In this document: piece after piece, positions 43,209 through 53,377 of the stretch
How positions within the stretch are numbered: position 1 is the first letter of the stretch
Layout of the letters: each line of letters opens with the position of its first letter
Assembly (NCBI GenBank): GCA_900618795.1
Contig: UYJD01000004.1
Coordinates: 290,705-354,704, forward strand
DNA length: 64,000 bases
DNA from: Cyanodermella asteris
Lineage: Eukaryota > Ascomycota > Lecanoromycetes > Ostropales > Stictidaceae
Direction of reading: 5' to 3'
The notes under the pieces: generated by a model
What the model saw: the letters and a program-made list of their open reading frames with translations, nothing else
Told to the model about the DNA's origin: nothing
Database searches by the model: none
Translations under genes and position numbers: made by a program

Positions 43209-45061
43209 ATGTCTCAGCAAACAACTTGTCCCGCCAAGAAGCGCAAGCTCATCGACGGTGCCAAACCCGACTATGAGCATCTTGACGGTGCCCTGCGTCT
43301 CGACGCAGAGGAGTCATGGCATCATACGGCCAAGACTTGGTCAGACCGCTTGAAGTGGCAGGTTCTCATCTGTGTCTTCATCGCGCAAATCTCGATGAAC
43401 TTCAATGCCTTCATCTATGCCAACGCCGTCCCGGGCATGAAGAACGAGTTTGGTATCGACAATGTCACTGCCAAGATCGGACAGTGGCTTTTCCTGATCT
43501 TGTATGGGTTTGGCTGTGAGCTGTGGGCGCCGTTCAGTGAGGAGTTTGGTCGCAAGCCAATCATGCAGTGGTCACTCTGGCTGGTCAACCTGTTCCAGCT
43601 TCCCTGCATTTTAGCACCGAGCTTCACTTCAGTTGTGATTGGTCGCGCCTTGGGAGGTAAGCCCTACTGCTTGTTTTATCATGTTCGGAATGATGCTCAC
43701 GCTCCATAGGTCTTTCTAGCGCTGGTGGCTCAGTCACACTTGGTATCTGTGCCGACTTGTATTTTCCCCAGGACCAGCAATATGGTGTTGCCTTTGTCGT
43801 CCTCGCTTCGGTCAGCGGCAGTGTGGTCGGCCCCATCGTGGGCGGTTTCATCACCGAATTTGCCGACTGGCGGTGGGTCTTCACGGTGCAACTGATCTTC
43901 GGGGTGGCGACCGCCCTGATCCATCTCTTCTTCTGCCCCGAGACCGACCCAGACTCAATTCTCAATAAGAAAGCCAAGCAAGTGCGCGGCGCTAAGGTGA
44001 ACTGGTGGAGCCGCAAGTCCACCCTCCCTGAAAAGGAGAGGGAAGAAGTCTACGGCCCTCGCGAGAGGATTCCCGGCCGTTTCGGTCCCAAGAAAATTTT
44101 CACTCTCATGTGGCGCCCATACTGGATGTTGCTCACCGAGCCCATCGTCCTCTTCCTGTCTCTGCTTTCCGGATTTTCCGATGCCCTTATCTTCAGTTTC
44201 CTGGACTCGTACGGCTTCGTCTTCAGCCAATGGAACTTCAACCACTGGCAACTCGGCCTCTGCTTCGTGCCTCTCCTCGTCGGCTACGTCCTCGCTTACT
44301 TCTCCTTCTTCCCGTTCTACCGCCGTGCCAGCAAAGTCATGGCAGAAAAGGGGGTCGACGGGTTGCGCCCAGAATCCCGTTTGTACTGGCTTCTCTGGCT
44401 CGCACCCTGCGAAGCGATCGGCCTTTTCGCCTTTGGCGCCCTGAGCCTGGGGCCCGCATACAAAATCCCCTGGATCGCACCCCTGCTCGTCTCCACCCTC
44501 GTCGGCATCGCAAACTACGCCATCTACCTCGCGACAATCGACTACATGGTCGCCGCATACGGCCACTACTCGGCGTCCGCAACCGGCGGCAACGGCTTCT
44601 CGCGCGACGTCCTCGCCGGCATCGCCGCCATCTACACCGGTCCCTTTTACGAGAACCTCCCGCAGCCCTACCGTCTGCAGAAGCCGACCTGGATATTCGC
44701 CGTCCTGGCCGTCGTCGTCATCGTCCCGCTGTACGTCTTCTACGCCAAGGGCGAGTGGTTCCGGGAGCGCTCCAAGTTTGCCAACGAGATCAACGAGAAG
44801 CGGAAGCGCTCGCAACAGGATCGTGATCGCCAGATTGCGGCTGAAGCTGCGAAGACCGATGGTGGTGAGCGTGCCTCTGCTCCCAGCCCGACACCGAGCG
44901 TGACGCTCACGAGTCTTCCTTCGAGGGGATCGTCTGCGAAGATGGGAGACACGCAGGTGATGACGAAGGACAGGAACTCGGTCAGTTCGTCGAGTAAAAG
45001 CGAGCATCAGCCGGTAAAGGTGGAGGTGGTCGATCAGCCTCCGGTCCATCTACCGCAGTGA
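43209..45061 (+). CDS. DHA1-family major facilitator (drug:H+ antiporter-type) transporter
   Basis: There are two exons, 43209-43656 and 43710-45061, with a 53-nt intron, giving 599 aa. The splice joins IGRALGG and LSSAGGSVTLGICADLYF, the usual helix 4-5 junction. About twelve helices are visible. Motif A lies between helices 2 and 3 (ELWAPFSEEFGRKPIM), and the family block ASVSGSVVGPIVGGFI follows. After the last helix (FAVLAVVVIVPLYVFYAKG) comes a long charged cytosolic tail rich in Ser and Lys. The DHA1 branch includes multidrug, polyamine (Tpo1-like) and toxin exporters; a substrate cannot be assigned. No biosynthetic genes are adjacent, so a metabolite-cluster role is not suggested. An AATAAA overlaps the stop codon. 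Confidence 0.9.
43657..43709 (+). other. Intron of the DHA1-type transporter gene (53 nt)
   Basis: The donor is GTAAGC and the acceptor CATAG. The split codon G|GT restores RALGGLSSAGGSV. Confidence 0.85.
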
Positions 45062-46171
45062 ATAAAGTGGAGACCGCCTATGTGGTTGCGATGTATGTAA
45101 CGAGTTATGATTTACGACTCTGGTTCGTTGTTTATAACTTGTAAATCACACTTCTTACCTTCGATCCTTCCTAAGAACAGCCGAGATTTCATGATAGCGG
45201 AACTTGGGCATGTCGATGCATCAAAGTCTGTCGGGCGACCTAGAGACGTGTTGCAACGGCCGTTATAGCAGCGTGGGAGAATTCTTGCGCGGTCTCCACG
45301 ATGCGACTGCAATACTCGCGTAGAAAGTAAATGTAGGCTTTGACTGCATGTCTTTCGCTTCGATATTACGCTAGGCCGCTTCTGGTGAACTTGGTATAAT
45401 TTTGACCAAGTTTCACAGAAGCGGTCTAGCGTGGTTCTGAGGTTAGATACCTCACATTGCTTCTTGGAGCGCAACTCGTCAACCTCCCCGGACTCTCACA
45501 CGAGAGACCACTCAGGTTCTACAAACGCCGCACATCATTCAGTGCCCGGTTGTGTTATGTGCTGGACTCGTATCGAGAACACTTTTCGCAGCCACTCTCC
45601 ATGTGAGCACCGCGTGAAGTCTAGACAATCAATATAACCTTCAAGATCCATCATGTTCAGTTCGTTCTACTCGTACGCGCGGTCGTGGGTAGAGCGCTGA
45701 AGCCAACAGCCTCGTCCAGCCGGCGTGTGATGATCTCTGGTCCGATGCACTTATTTTGCTCGACCAAGGCAGGCTGCAACGGGGATCTCCTTTGGGACAC
45801 CACGCTGCGGTCTGCCCTGACATCCAGCCCCGGTAATAGTAGGTGAGATCCAATGCTCAAGATCGCTCAACGTCCATTTTCGGCCGTCGTTGAATGACCT
45901 ATGTCAGCCAGATTGAAAATATGACTGGAACCCGGTCTGCTATATATTTCCTTCGAAGCATCGAGATTGTATTCTTCTCAAGCTGTCTTTCACTCGAGCC
46001 TTGTTGCTAGACACCTTGCATCGTTGTTTCCCTGCAGGCGAACTTGGACTCCGCCCTTTTCCCTGTCTTTGCACGCGTTCAGCGACCACGCAAGCTGCAG
46101 CTCTAAATAACTTCATCACAAACGTACGGGATAGCCCCACTACCAGCACGCCTGGTGAATACCTGCTCCAA
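45062..46171. other. Intergenic region before the F-box-like gene
   Basis: It contains the transporter 3' UTR and the promoter of the next gene, with TATATAT at 45941-45947. No other gene was recognised. Confidence 0.55.
45941..45947 (+). promoter_or_regulatory. TATA box of the small F-box-like gene
   Basis: TATATAT, 225 bases before the ATG at 46172, is followed by a CT-rich initiator-like stretch. Confidence 0.45.
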
Positions 46172-47092
46172 ATGAAGGCCTCCCCCAATGATGCCACCAG
46201 CGAGCCGAAGCCTCAGGACTCTTCTATCGGGACTCGTCAGCGCGGGTTGCTGGGCCTGCCCCCCGAGATCCTAGGCATGATCAGCGACGAGCTCGCTCTG
46301 GCCGCTCTCCCCGACAATCTAGAAGAACTGATGATCCCAGCGTCGGCCAAGCAGGGCGACACCATGGCCCTGACGACAACGAGACCCAACTTCGGATGGC
46401 GCCGCGGAGGCTACAGGCCCCATTCGCGGATCACCCGGAACCGCCCACTGCTTCCCCATCCCGCACAGCCGCCCGCGATCACGATCCGCTACGCGGACGG
46501 CAATTACTGCACGAGCTTCTACATCGTGGAGTGGGACAGCCACTGGAAGGAGGTCTGGTGGCAGGTGGCCGGCTTCGCGAACGCGCACGGCCAACTTCGC
46601 GAGACGTTCTGGGACTCGTTCGACCGGCTGCTGGCTCGAGAGGTCGACAAGCTGGCTCTTGGACGTCGTGCGCCGCCGTTCAAGTATCATTCGCTGCAGA
46701 CCATCGACAGTGGCGAGGATCGTCTTTTCGTGAACTGGAGCAGAGACGTCCTTCCGAGATTCGTCCTCGTCGAGGCGCGGGTAGGGAAACTTGCTGCATA
46801 TGCCAGGTTGAGAAGATGCCATGGTACCGAAGCCGAGGTGATAATGGGGCCTTTGACTAGAGTGGTACAATTCGCCGGCGAATGGCCGTCGGGGGAAGAG
46901 ATTGACAGTACAATGATACAACATCTTATACGCATGGTCCGCTCAATGCTCATCTGGTGGATTCCCATTTTTTTTAATTTTGTACAGAAACCTTTAAAGT
47001 ATCGAGGGGCATCCTGCGGCGTTCGGACTAGGCAGAGATTCAACATATCATTTCTAGCGTACTTGATATCGCAAACTTCAAGCTCACGATGA
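46172..47092 (+). CDS. Small F-box-like protein, function unknown
   Basis: This is a single-exon model of 306 aa starting at the first in-frame ATG (MKASPNDATSEPK); the frame is open further up but has no ATG. Residues about 25-55 (RGLLGLPPEILGMISDELAL) look like the start of an F-box, as found in many short fungal proteins that contact Skp1 in ubiquitin ligases. The central part is arginine- and tryptophan-rich with no known fold. Near the C-terminus a polypyrimidine run ending in TACAG (46970-46985) resembles a 3' splice site; a 51-nt in-frame intron from GTCCGC at 46936 to 46986 would delete the hydrophobic stretch without changing the frame. It is convergent with the pseudo-protease gene, 121 bases away. 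Confidence 0.55.
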   Translation: MKASPNDATSEPKPQDSSIGTRQRGLLGLPPEILGMISDELALAALPDNLEELMIPASAKQGDTMALTTTRPNFGWRRGGYRPHSRITRNRPLLPHPAQPPAITIRYADGNYCTSFYIVEWDSHWKEVWWQVAGFANAHGQLRETFWDSFDRLLAREVDKLALGRRAPPFKYHSLQTIDSGEDRLFVNWSRDVLPRFVLVEARVGKLAAYARLRRCHGTEAEVIMGPLTRVVQFAGEWPSGEEIDSTMIQHLIRMVRSMLIWWIPIFFNFVQKPLKYRGASCGVRTRQRFNISFLAYLISQTSSSR

Positions 47093-47213
47093 CAATAAGG
47101 TTGGAAAAATGGAAGCGTACAAACAATGATTGAATGTTATCATATCTGTATATACAAAGACGCACCAAAGCCGATGCATCACTACTAGCGCTTTCTATCT
47201 TGCCTCTCGCATG

Positions 47214-49100
47214 CTATGTCCTCGACCATCGCTGGGTATCAACATCACCGACCTCCGCCCTCGCACTCGTATCCGGCATCTCCGCCACAAACCCCTGACT
47301 CGGGTCCCTCCCAGCAGGGATTTCCGCAAGCCCATGCGCCGGATCGGCCTCATGCACAAAGTGACCTTCCCGCCCATCGATTTCTTGAGCACCTCCAAAT
47401 GCCGGCGCAACCGGCGCGCCCGAGCCATTCACCTGCGAGTTGTACGGCGGCGCCGGCGTCCCCAAGCCATTCGATCCAACACCATTCTTCACAGCCTTGT
47501 ATCGGTACCCGTTCCCAGAGGCCACATCGCCGCCACCATTCGCATACGGCGCGTTCTGCATGGGCGCGGTGTTCTGCACCACGGAAACGTTCGTTCCGCG
47601 GCGTCTGCGGAGGAAGAAGAAGACTCCGGCGCCGACGAGGGCGCAGAAGGCGAGGACGCCGATTACGATTCCGGCGATGGCGCCGCCGGACAGGCCGTGA
47701 GAGCCGCTATCGTTGTTTGCGTCCGGTGAAGCTGTGGCTGTCGACGTGAAGGCCGGCGCGCTCGACAGGGGCTTCAACTGCGCGGCCCAGGTATCGTTCC
47801 AGCGCGGCGCGTTGCTCGCGGGTTTCGGGTTCGGGTTCGCGGGATCCCAGTCCTGGGGACTCGCTGAGGTGGAGGCGTTTACGGACGGGCCGGGGGCTTG
47901 GCCGATGATGATGTGGGGGTTCGGATCGTACGATTGCATGTACATGACGCCTTGGAGGAAGGCGCGGCCCATTGAGTATCCAGGTCCCGGTTGCGGCTGA
48001 CAGGGAAAGTAAGGAGTTGGTGTGCTCTTGACGGGTGCGGAGAGGTTAAGGTTGAGGAGAGCGAACGGAATCTTGATGCTGGTTTTGCCGTTATCAGCAA
48101 AGGTGAAATTGATGTACGATGGCGAAGACATCAACGCGGTGTACAGAGGCGCCGACGTGTTCCATAGGTACAGATTAGTATCCGAATCGTAGTCAATGGG
48201 CAGGTAGCGCTCGAATAGCCTGCAGAGCGGCTGAGGGAGCCAGAGATTTGCGAGGTGAGGGCTGAAAAAGACGGTCAGGTCGGCGTCTGGTATGAAGTTG
48301 CTGACCGGTTGCGCAGCGTTTGACCACGGATCTCGACCGGCGGCGTGGCCAAAGGAGATCGATGTGATGTTCACACTGCCGACGTTGTTGAAGACGGCAG
48401 GAGATTCGATCATACGGTTCTGGTCGTAGCCCCCGATGTACAGTGATCCGCTCTGGTTGTGTTGCGCAGAGCCCAAATGCATTCCAATCGTCGCATGTCC
48501 ATCTGTATCATCGGTGTATGCCTGCACAAGACTCGATTGCCCAGGCGTGATCTTCCCTCCGTCTGCTTTCGAGGCATTGCTCGTCTTCGGCTCGAGAGAG
48601 AGGAGCGAGAGTGGCACATACTTTGAATTGTTGTCTGCGGAGGTGATGTTGCTGCTCAAAGCAAAAGTCAGGTTATCGACCTTGTAAGGTTGATTGACAT
48701 TGTCAACTGTGGTGTATCCTGTTCCGACTACATTTGCGATTGTCGGTAACTGAGGTCCGATATCCGATTGCGTCGTATTGACATTTGCATCTTGCTGGCT
48801 GTCCGCTTTTGCGTCATAATAGTTGGGAAGGGGTGATAGACATTGTTGATTTCCGTTCGCACAAGCGTCCGTGGATACCACCAAGGATGTTGGTGAGCCA
48901 AACATCGGGTAAAAGTCGACGGGGGACTGAGGATTCGATCCGATGTTGAGTGTTATGAAGTTCCATGGCCCGTCAGGTCCATGTGAATGACTGTCATTGA
49001 ATGGGATGTTTTGTGGTGCCGAATTACTGCTTTGCGCCTGTGTCAACCCAGCCAAGACGACCAGAGCAAGGAAGCTCGTTGTGAGGTTGGAGCCTCCCAT
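47214..49100 (-). CDS. Pepsin-fold membrane protein lacking the catalytic aspartates
   Basis: This is a single exon of 628 aa. A signal peptide (SFLALVVLAGLTQAQ) is followed by an aspartic-protease-like ectodomain (about residues 45-400), a Thr/Pro/Asn-rich stalk, one membrane helix (about 475-500, GAIAGIVIGVLAFCALVGAG) with an RRRR stop, and a ~120-residue cytosolic tail. In active pepsins the first motif is D[TS]G[TS]; here the equivalent block is VDFYPMFGSPTSLVVS, and the second site is DADLTVFFSPHLANLWLP, again without DTG. The fold markers remain (FITLNIGSNPQSPVDF and the FERYLPIDYDSDTNLYL block), so it is probably catalytically dead. A role as a cell-surface sensor or adhesin-like receptor is an inference; related fungal proteins have the same degenerate sites. 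Many NxS/T sites are present. Confidence 0.8.
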   Translation of the reverse strand: MGGSNLTTSFLALVVLAGLTQAQSSNSAPQNIPFNDSHSHGPDGPWNFITLNIGSNPQSPVDFYPMFGSPTSLVVSTDACANGNQQCLSPLPNYYDAKADSQQDANVNTTQSDIGPQLPTIANVVGTGYTTVDNVNQPYKVDNLTFALSSNITSADNNSKYVPLSLLSLEPKTSNASKADGGKITPGQSSLVQAYTDDTDGHATIGMHLGSAQHNQSGSLYIGGYDQNRMIESPAVFNNVGSVNITSISFGHAAGRDPWSNAAQPVSNFIPDADLTVFFSPHLANLWLPQPLCRLFERYLPIDYDSDTNLYLWNTSAPLYTALMSSPSYINFTFADNGKTSIKIPFALLNLNLSAPVKSTPTPYFPCQPQPGPGYSMGRAFLQGVMYMQSYDPNPHIIIGQAPGPSVNASTSASPQDWDPANPNPKPASNAPRWNDTWAAQLKPLSSAPAFTSTATASPDANNDSGSHGLSGGAIAGIVIGVLAFCALVGAGVFFFLRRRRGTNVSVVQNTAPMQNAPYANGGGDVASGNGYRYKAVKNGVGSNGLGTPAPPYNSQVNGSGAPVAPAFGGAQEIDGREGHFVHEADPAHGLAEIPAGRDPSQGFVAEMPDTSARAEVGDVDTQRWSRT

Positions 49101-50170
49101 CGTGACAGCCGGTCGAGTCCTGTCTGATGTTGACTCGGTTTCTCACTTGTGTATGCGTACGGGACCGAAGAACGAAAGACAGTAAGGAAAGAACGCAAGA
49201 TCGAAGAGAGAAATTTGGACGGCCAGCGCGCCACCAACGAGAGAGATGACGGGACAGAGAGGATTCCAAGCTGAGTGCAGTAAAGGATTGATCGTCGAGC
49301 GCCAGAGGGGAATGATCAGCCTATGAAACACGTCTTCCACGTGCGGTTTCCGGAATCATCGCTTCAAAGTGTGGCTGATTTGTGGCAGGCCTTAGCATAA
49401 ACTTTGCAGTAAACCGAAATAGCGATTAAAGCCTCAGGCTTTGGTTGTCATGACAAGTGCCACCACAGGGACAGAACAGGGGGTTTTCCGGACAGTGCTT
49501 CATGCGGTCGTAGCCACTGCGGCAGGGGAGCAGCATGCCGTAGTAGAGTCAGTCGCAAGATCCCCATCTCCTACAACGGTGGTTTGGAAGCATGCTCGCC
49601 ACGTATATTTCTTGATCCCGATCAGCATGACGCTACCTATTGATGAGACATGAGAGCCTCGCTAAGGCTTGTTGTGATCGATTATTCTGCAGAGTGTGAG
49701 GCTGAGCCCACCGGGCGGCGATCTTGCAACACTCGGTCCCCCGAACAAGCCAATGAAGGATGCGCAGCACACGTTGTCTCAAAGAAGCTGCCAGGGATGG
49801 AAGACGAAGTGACGTTAGGATTGGACGTGTTCCACGTTTCGGCTTTGGGTTTTGGGGCCGCTCTTGGCGACTAAGGGCCTGTTCGTGATCTCATAGATGA
49901 TAGATAGATCATAGGTGCCTGTAATAGTTGATAATTGGCGCTAGGCTGAAGTAGTTAGCTCGTATGTAATGTGACTTTGACGTACCTCGGTTCTATGTTC
50001 CTTGGCAATATGACCACGCCACCATGCTCTTGACACGTAGAAATTGCAAGTAGCCATTCGTGATGCCGTGAATAGTAGCCCGTAGCAATTCTGAGTAGAT
50101 CAGAATTAAATTGGCTATAGAAGGCTCCTAGGAGTATGGCCGGTATATGTCCTCCCAGTATGGAGGATAC

Positions 50171-50394
50171 NNNNNNNNNNNNNNNNNNNNNNNNNNNNNN
50201 NNNNNNNNNNNNNNNNNNNNNNNNNNNNNNNNNNNNNNNNNNNNNNNNNNNNNNNNNNNNNNNNNNNNNNNNNNNNNNNNNNNNNNNNNNNNNNNNNNNN
50301 NNNNNNNNNNNNNNNNNNNNNNNNNNNNNNNNNNNNNNNNNNNNNNNNNNNNNNNNNNNNNNNNNNNNNNNNNNNNNNNNNNNNNNNNNNNNNN
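50171..50394. other. Assembly gap (224 N)
   Basis: There are 224 undetermined bases. Frames running across it are artefacts. Confidence 0.95.
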
Positions 50395-50837
50395 TCCCCT
50401 AGCAGGACAAGTCCGCCCGGACCGGGTAGACTGTCATCCGGCGACTACAAAATAGGACATCGCGTTCGAACCAAACCTCACCGCCAGAGCCCACCGATGC
50501 CCGAAGCTATCTTTATAGCTGTCCCACTATGCGGCTACAGGCGGCCTAGAAAACACTAGTGATTTAATGCATCGGCCGGTCGCTACTCAGACTGATCTTG
50601 TTCAGCGGTGCGCCGGTTTCTGAGCATCTTTGGCAAGTTTCGCACTCCGCATGTGCGTCTCGATGGAATAGCGAACCACGGCACGAAATCTGTGCTACGC
50701 TGAGGGGGAATCTCGAATAAGTCTTGCCAACAGCGGAATTTGCCCACTGCCAATTGCCTTCAAGCCTTTTGATAGCCTTGTGGATTTCCGGGTCGAGCAA
50801 ATCGTGAACCCGGCACAATCGGTTGTTGTTGTTGCAA

Positions 50838-50860
50838 ACTTGTCTGTCTGTCTGCCTGTC
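50838..50860 (+). repeat. CTGT-type short tandem repeat
   Basis: CTTGTCTGTCTGTCTGCCTG, with imperfect TCTG units. A small microsatellite, about 500 bases upstream of the DUF1772-like gene. Confidence 0.55.
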
Positions 50861-51086
50861 TCTATTCGATATTGTCAAAGCGAAGACGCACGGTAGTAGA
50901 TTGCGATTGAGACTTCATCCACCGGACCAACCAGCGACTCCGACGCTGTGGCGGCTCCTTCAGTTCTCTTCAGCCAATCATCTTCGAGATGCGTACCACA
51001 CCATCGGCCTTATTGGCCTTCGTCCCAATGTCTTCAGTCAGTCCAGCAGTCCGTGAGAGACTTCAAGATAGCTCAGCTCATTTGCA

Positions 51087-51092
51087 TATAAA
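51087..51092 (+). promoter_or_regulatory. TATA box of the DUF1772-like gene
   Basis: GCATATAAAGG, about 285 bases before the ATG at 51373, is a good TATA match and the best in the window. Confidence 0.5.
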
Positions 51093-51372
51093 GGTTTGAT
51101 CACACTCTCATTTGTCGTTTTCATCGCATAAGCCATCACAACTGTACATCATACGCTGTCCGACATTTCGAGCATATCCAAATAAAAGCAAAGTCACGTC
51201 CCGTGCACTCTCGGTCCCGAACCTGAAATCAGCCTCCGCTCTCAGTATTTTGGAATCACCATCAGCTATATCCACCCGCTCACCCGCTCACATCCACACC
51301 ATCAGAGCAGTTCCAAAGCACCATTTCAGATCCAACAACCAACCCCAGTCCCCCACAAAATTCACCACAAAA

Positions 51373-51897
51373 ATGAATCTCGAAAACCTACCCCTCCGCG
51401 CCGCCCTCACCCTCGGCATAACCTCCAGCGCCGCAGTCTCCGCCCTCAACTTGACCCTCTCCCTCGTCAGCGTCCCCTCGCTGCTGAACACGCCCGTCAA
51501 GATCCCCGTCCCCGCGCTCCTGACCCAGTGGCAACAACACTACGACATGGCCAAACGCATTGCCCTCCCGCTCGTCGGCGTCACGCTCGCCTCCTACGGC
51601 TGGGGCATCTACCGGCTCGGTTGGGGGTCGTTCGGTGGTCGGCTCCTGGCGGCGGGCGTCGGGGGCATGGTCGCGGTGCCGCTGTTCACGATGCTGTGGA
51701 TGGAAGGACCGTTCGGACGGCCGAATACGGATTTGGCGGATTTGAATCGCGAGGTCAATGCGAGGGGTCCGGTGGTGGTCGGTGAGGCGGAGGAGAAGAG
51801 GGTGAGGGGGCTTTGTGAGCATTGGGCGGTCATGTGTGCGATTAGGGCGTGTTTCCCGCTTGTTACGTCGGTGTTGGGGATCTTTGCTGTCGTGTAG
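51373..51897 (+). CDS. DUF1772-like small membrane protein
   Basis: This is a single exon of 174 aa. I chose the ATG at 51373 because it follows a CACCACAAAA leader and immediately begins the domain; the frame continues 87 codons upstream but that part is Ser/His-rich leader-like sequence. Four hydrophobic segments are visible: RAALTLGITSSAAVSALNL, RIALPLVGVTLASYGWGI, LLAAGVGGMVAVPLFTMLW and CAIRACFPLVTSVLGIFAVV. This layout, with conserved W and R before the last helix, matches the DUF1772 (anthrone oxygenase-like) family. Some members oxidise anthrones in polyketide pathways, but no polyketide synthase is near, so that role is not claimed here. Confidence 0.72.
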   Translation: MNLENLPLRAALTLGITSSAAVSALNLTLSLVSVPSLLNTPVKIPVPALLTQWQQHYDMAKRIALPLVGVTLASYGWGIYRLGWGSFGGRLLAAGVGGMVAVPLFTMLWMEGPFGRPNTDLADLNREVNARGPVVVGEAEEKRVRGLCEHWAVMCAIRACFPLVTSVLGIFAVV

Positions 51898-52233
51898 CAA
51901 GCGGGGTCCGTTCTTTAACTTTTTGCTTTGTACAATATACTGCTTTTTTTTCTCTGGGCAATGCATAGATTTGTCTCAATTGGAGAGGATTGGAGATATC
52001 GTCTTGTCATTCGAGACTGCTCCAATTGTATCAAGTTCCTTGTTCATCTCAAAGTCATGTTGCTGATCCCGAGACAACGATCCCGATAGTGGTGAAAGGG
52101 CGGAGCTTCAGGCTCAAGAATCTCGTCCGCTCATGCTCATGTTCTGCCTCTTGCAATCACTGTGCTTCTAGACCTCTCAGCCTTACTGCGCCTTTTGTCC
52201 TTTCTTCTCCTCAGCTTCCCGTTTCGTTTGCTT
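51898..52233. other. Short intergenic region
   Basis: The 3' side of the DUF1772-like gene and of the possible Cys-rich gene. Nothing else was seen. Confidence 0.5.
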
Positions 52234-52446
52234 TTACTTCCTGTCCTTTTCCCTCGCGGCCCTCGCCACGGTATCCCGACACCTGCACCAGTAGCACTTG
52301 TTGATAAGATCTTCCCGAAGACCGCATTCGCCTGCGCGCTCTATGTGCCCACATTTGAAACGGCACCACCAGGGGTGTTTGTCGCCGAATTCACGTTCGT
52401 AGATTGGCGGAGAGGGAATTTCGCGTGGTTGAATTTCGGGGTTCAT
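52234..52446 (-). CDS. Possible small cysteine-rich protein (70 aa)
   Basis: The first ATG in this frame is at 52446; upstream the frame is open but has no ATG. The product is 70 aa, with WWCRFKCGHIERAGECG and NKCYWCRCRDTVARAARE. The cysteines are arranged C-x3-CGH-x6-C and C-x2-C-x-C, reminiscent of small zinc-binding or RING-like fragments in Dothideomycete proteins that carry CGH repeats. There is no signal peptide, so it would be cytosolic or nuclear. It is convergent with the DUF1772-like gene. The frame is short and the family not identified; it could be spurious, but the Cys/Trp/His pattern and clean start are in its favour. Confidence 0.4.
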   Translation of the reverse strand: MNPEIQPREIPSPPIYEREFGDKHPWWCRFKCGHIERAGECGLREDLINKCYWCRCRDTVARAAREKDRK

Positions 52447-53377
52447 GTTGCTTTGAAAGATAGATGGACAGTGGACTTGGCTTGCGTGATTGTTATAGTT
52501 ATCGGATTGTATTGAACGGTTGGTGGACGTGATGAGCGTGTGGTGATTGTAGACTATATGCGTGGCCACCACGAACAGGCAGATGAGTCTTCACACATTT
52601 AGTGTGACACATGTGGGCTTGGAAGCTGAGACAATATACCGCGACGCTGGCTCCTTTGTGTTCGTAGACTTAGTCCCGCTCTGCGTTCCGTTCGCTGTCT
52701 TTCAGGATAAAGAGACATTCTTGAACGCCGTCCACCGTGCATGACGGCTGCCAGCACTCTGCATGTATCAATGAATGCTCAGATGTAGATTTGCATTCTG
52801 CCCATAAGCTGCGCACCTCTGAACGAGCCGATAGTGTTGGTAAACGTACGTTCTATCCGGTGTGGAAGCTGCCAAATTCATTACAATCTCTCCTGAGACC
52901 GTGTTTGCTGGGGCAACTGATGTAGGCTAGCTTGTGACCATCAGCATTTTGGGAAGCTTCCACTGCGGCGCCCAGCATATTGAGTCCCGGTTCGAATATT
53001 GTGCTTCACACATGCAGGTACCGGGCTCGGTGTCCTCCCTCGTTCCCGGGCGAGTCTCTTGCTAGATCTCCAATGGGACACGTTAACGAGCTCTCAAACG
53101 AACGATAAGCCAGCCACGCAGCTGGGAAAGTCCTTGTACCAGCACTTCACAAGACTAGACAGCTTCGGTAGGTAGTGGGTTTCACAGCAACAGCAATCGG
53201 GCGGGGCGGATGAGCAGGCGCTTCGATGAGGACTCCATTCAGTAAAGCGTTCCACAGAATAAATCGATTGAAAGGAGCTCATAAGAGCTTACCAAGGTAT
53301 ATACACAGCAAATCATTATTGCAAGATCGTGTACTCATCGACAAGTCATCATCGCCTTGTCTGAAGTCATCCAACAT
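52447..53377. other. Intergenic region, nothing recognisable
   Basis: About 930 bases holding the start-side flank of the possible Cys-rich gene and the 3' flank of the leucine-rich gene. No other gene or motif was recognised. Confidence 0.5.

Larger units (their letters stand above)
49101..51372. other. Intergenic stretch with an assembly gap
   Basis: About 2.3 kb, holding a 224-base N gap (50171-50394), a short CTGT-type simple repeat near 50840 and the promoter of the DUF1772-like gene. No gene is supported by eye. The sequence bordering the gap has no obvious repeat homology to either side. Confidence 0.5.

Noticed and set aside
43955-45049. A 364-codon minus-strand frame with many charged residues
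   Set aside because: It is the antisense shadow of the DHA1-type transporter exon 2.
50136-50455. Reading frames that cross the N gap
   Set aside because: The open frame is produced by undetermined bases and is not evidence for a gene.
50440-50480. GTTCGAACC, a tRNA B-box-like motif
   Set aside because: No matching stems or A box at the right distance; not a tRNA.
51112-51372. An N-terminal extension of the DUF1772-like protein by 87 codons
   Set aside because: The sequence starts close to the transcription start expected from the TATA box at 51087 and looks like leader; the domain begins at the later ATG.
52162-52515. A plus-strand hydrophobic frame (LLDLSALLRLLSFLLLSFPF)
   Set aside because: It is the antisense of the Cys-rich frame, has no ATG start, and its Leu/Phe richness is a by-product of the T/C-rich DNA.
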